From positions 1 through 30,678 of the IMG/VR virus record IMGVR_UViG_3300025759_000434: a stretch of DNA of 30,678 bases; one strand, 5' to 3'. Position 1 is the stretch's first letter. Every line of letters begins with the position of its first letter. The position numbers and the translations under genes are program-made. Shown here piece after piece: positions 30,635 to 30,678 of the stretch. The notes under the pieces were generated by a model that was not told the origin of the DNA, searched no databases, and saw only the letters and a list, made by a program, of their open reading frames with translations. Source of the stretch: a virus.

Positions 30635-30678
30635 TTAAGAGAATCGCAGGCTTTTTGAATGCCAGCGTTGCAATCGCG
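30631..30678 (-). CDS. C-terminal end of a leftward gene (5' part beyond window)
   Basis: In the frame ending at TGA 30633-30631 the last residues read RDCNAGIQKACDSLK, a protein-like end with two cysteines. The stop overlaps the next ATG as ATGA, as in other genes here. Only 15 codons are present, so no function can be given. Confidence 0.45.
   Translation of the reverse strand, partial: RDCNAGIQKACDSLK

Noticed and set aside
1-30678. tRNA genes, integrase, att sites, CRISPR arrays, photosynthesis or other auxiliary metabolic genes
   Set aside because: None recognised on either strand by reading. Short T-loop-like sequences fall inside genes and do not fold into a tRNA.

Overview
The window is one contiguous stretch of a tailed double-stranded DNA phage genome: a siphovirus with a lambda-like tail. 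There are no rRNA, tRNA, integrase, transposase, CRISPR or host housekeeping genes. Several small accessory proteins on the right (the membrane and secreted proteins at 23.5-28.7 kb) read like families I remember from marine Synechococcus/Prochlorococcus phages. A cyanophage is therefore my best guess, but that rests on recollection and not on a search.

Layout. (1) Packaging and head, 1-8.2 kb, + strand: the 3' end of the large terminase, a DUF4055-type portal, a MuF minor head protein fused to an ADP-ribosyltransferase-like domain, a run of tiny lysine-rich genes, scaffold, major capsid protein, a head fibre/decoration-like protein and a connector. (2) Neck and tail, 8.2-23.2 kb, + strand: head closure, gp10-like and terminator proteins, tail tube, the chaperone pair made by a -1 frameshift (gpG/gpGT), tape measure, then lambda-order tip genes M, L, K, I, J. 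Tail fibre/receptor-binding genes and a fibre chaperone follow. The gpL homologue carries a bulb-type lectin inserted in its iron-sulphur domain. (3) Accessory region, 23.2-28.7 kb, mixed strands: a small exported beta-rich protein with its own terminator, a four-gene leftward cassette of membrane/secreted proteins coupled by ATGA/GTGA overlaps, and a rightward set of small membrane proteins around an anchored C39-like cysteine peptidase, a possible lysis module. (4) Recombination region, 28.7-30.7 kb, - strand: RusA-like resolvase, ERF-family annealing protein, a ribbon-helix-helix protein and small unknowns, ending at an apparent intrinsic terminator near 28.87 kb. The right edge cuts another leftward gene.

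Coding density is very high. Most neighbours overlap by 1-17 bases or are a few bases apart, so late genes are probably translated from long polycistronic messages. The points most worth following are the lectin nested in gpL, the MuF-ADP-ribosyltransferase fusion, the frameshift site and the strand-mixed secreted cassette, in which two genes start from the same CATG.
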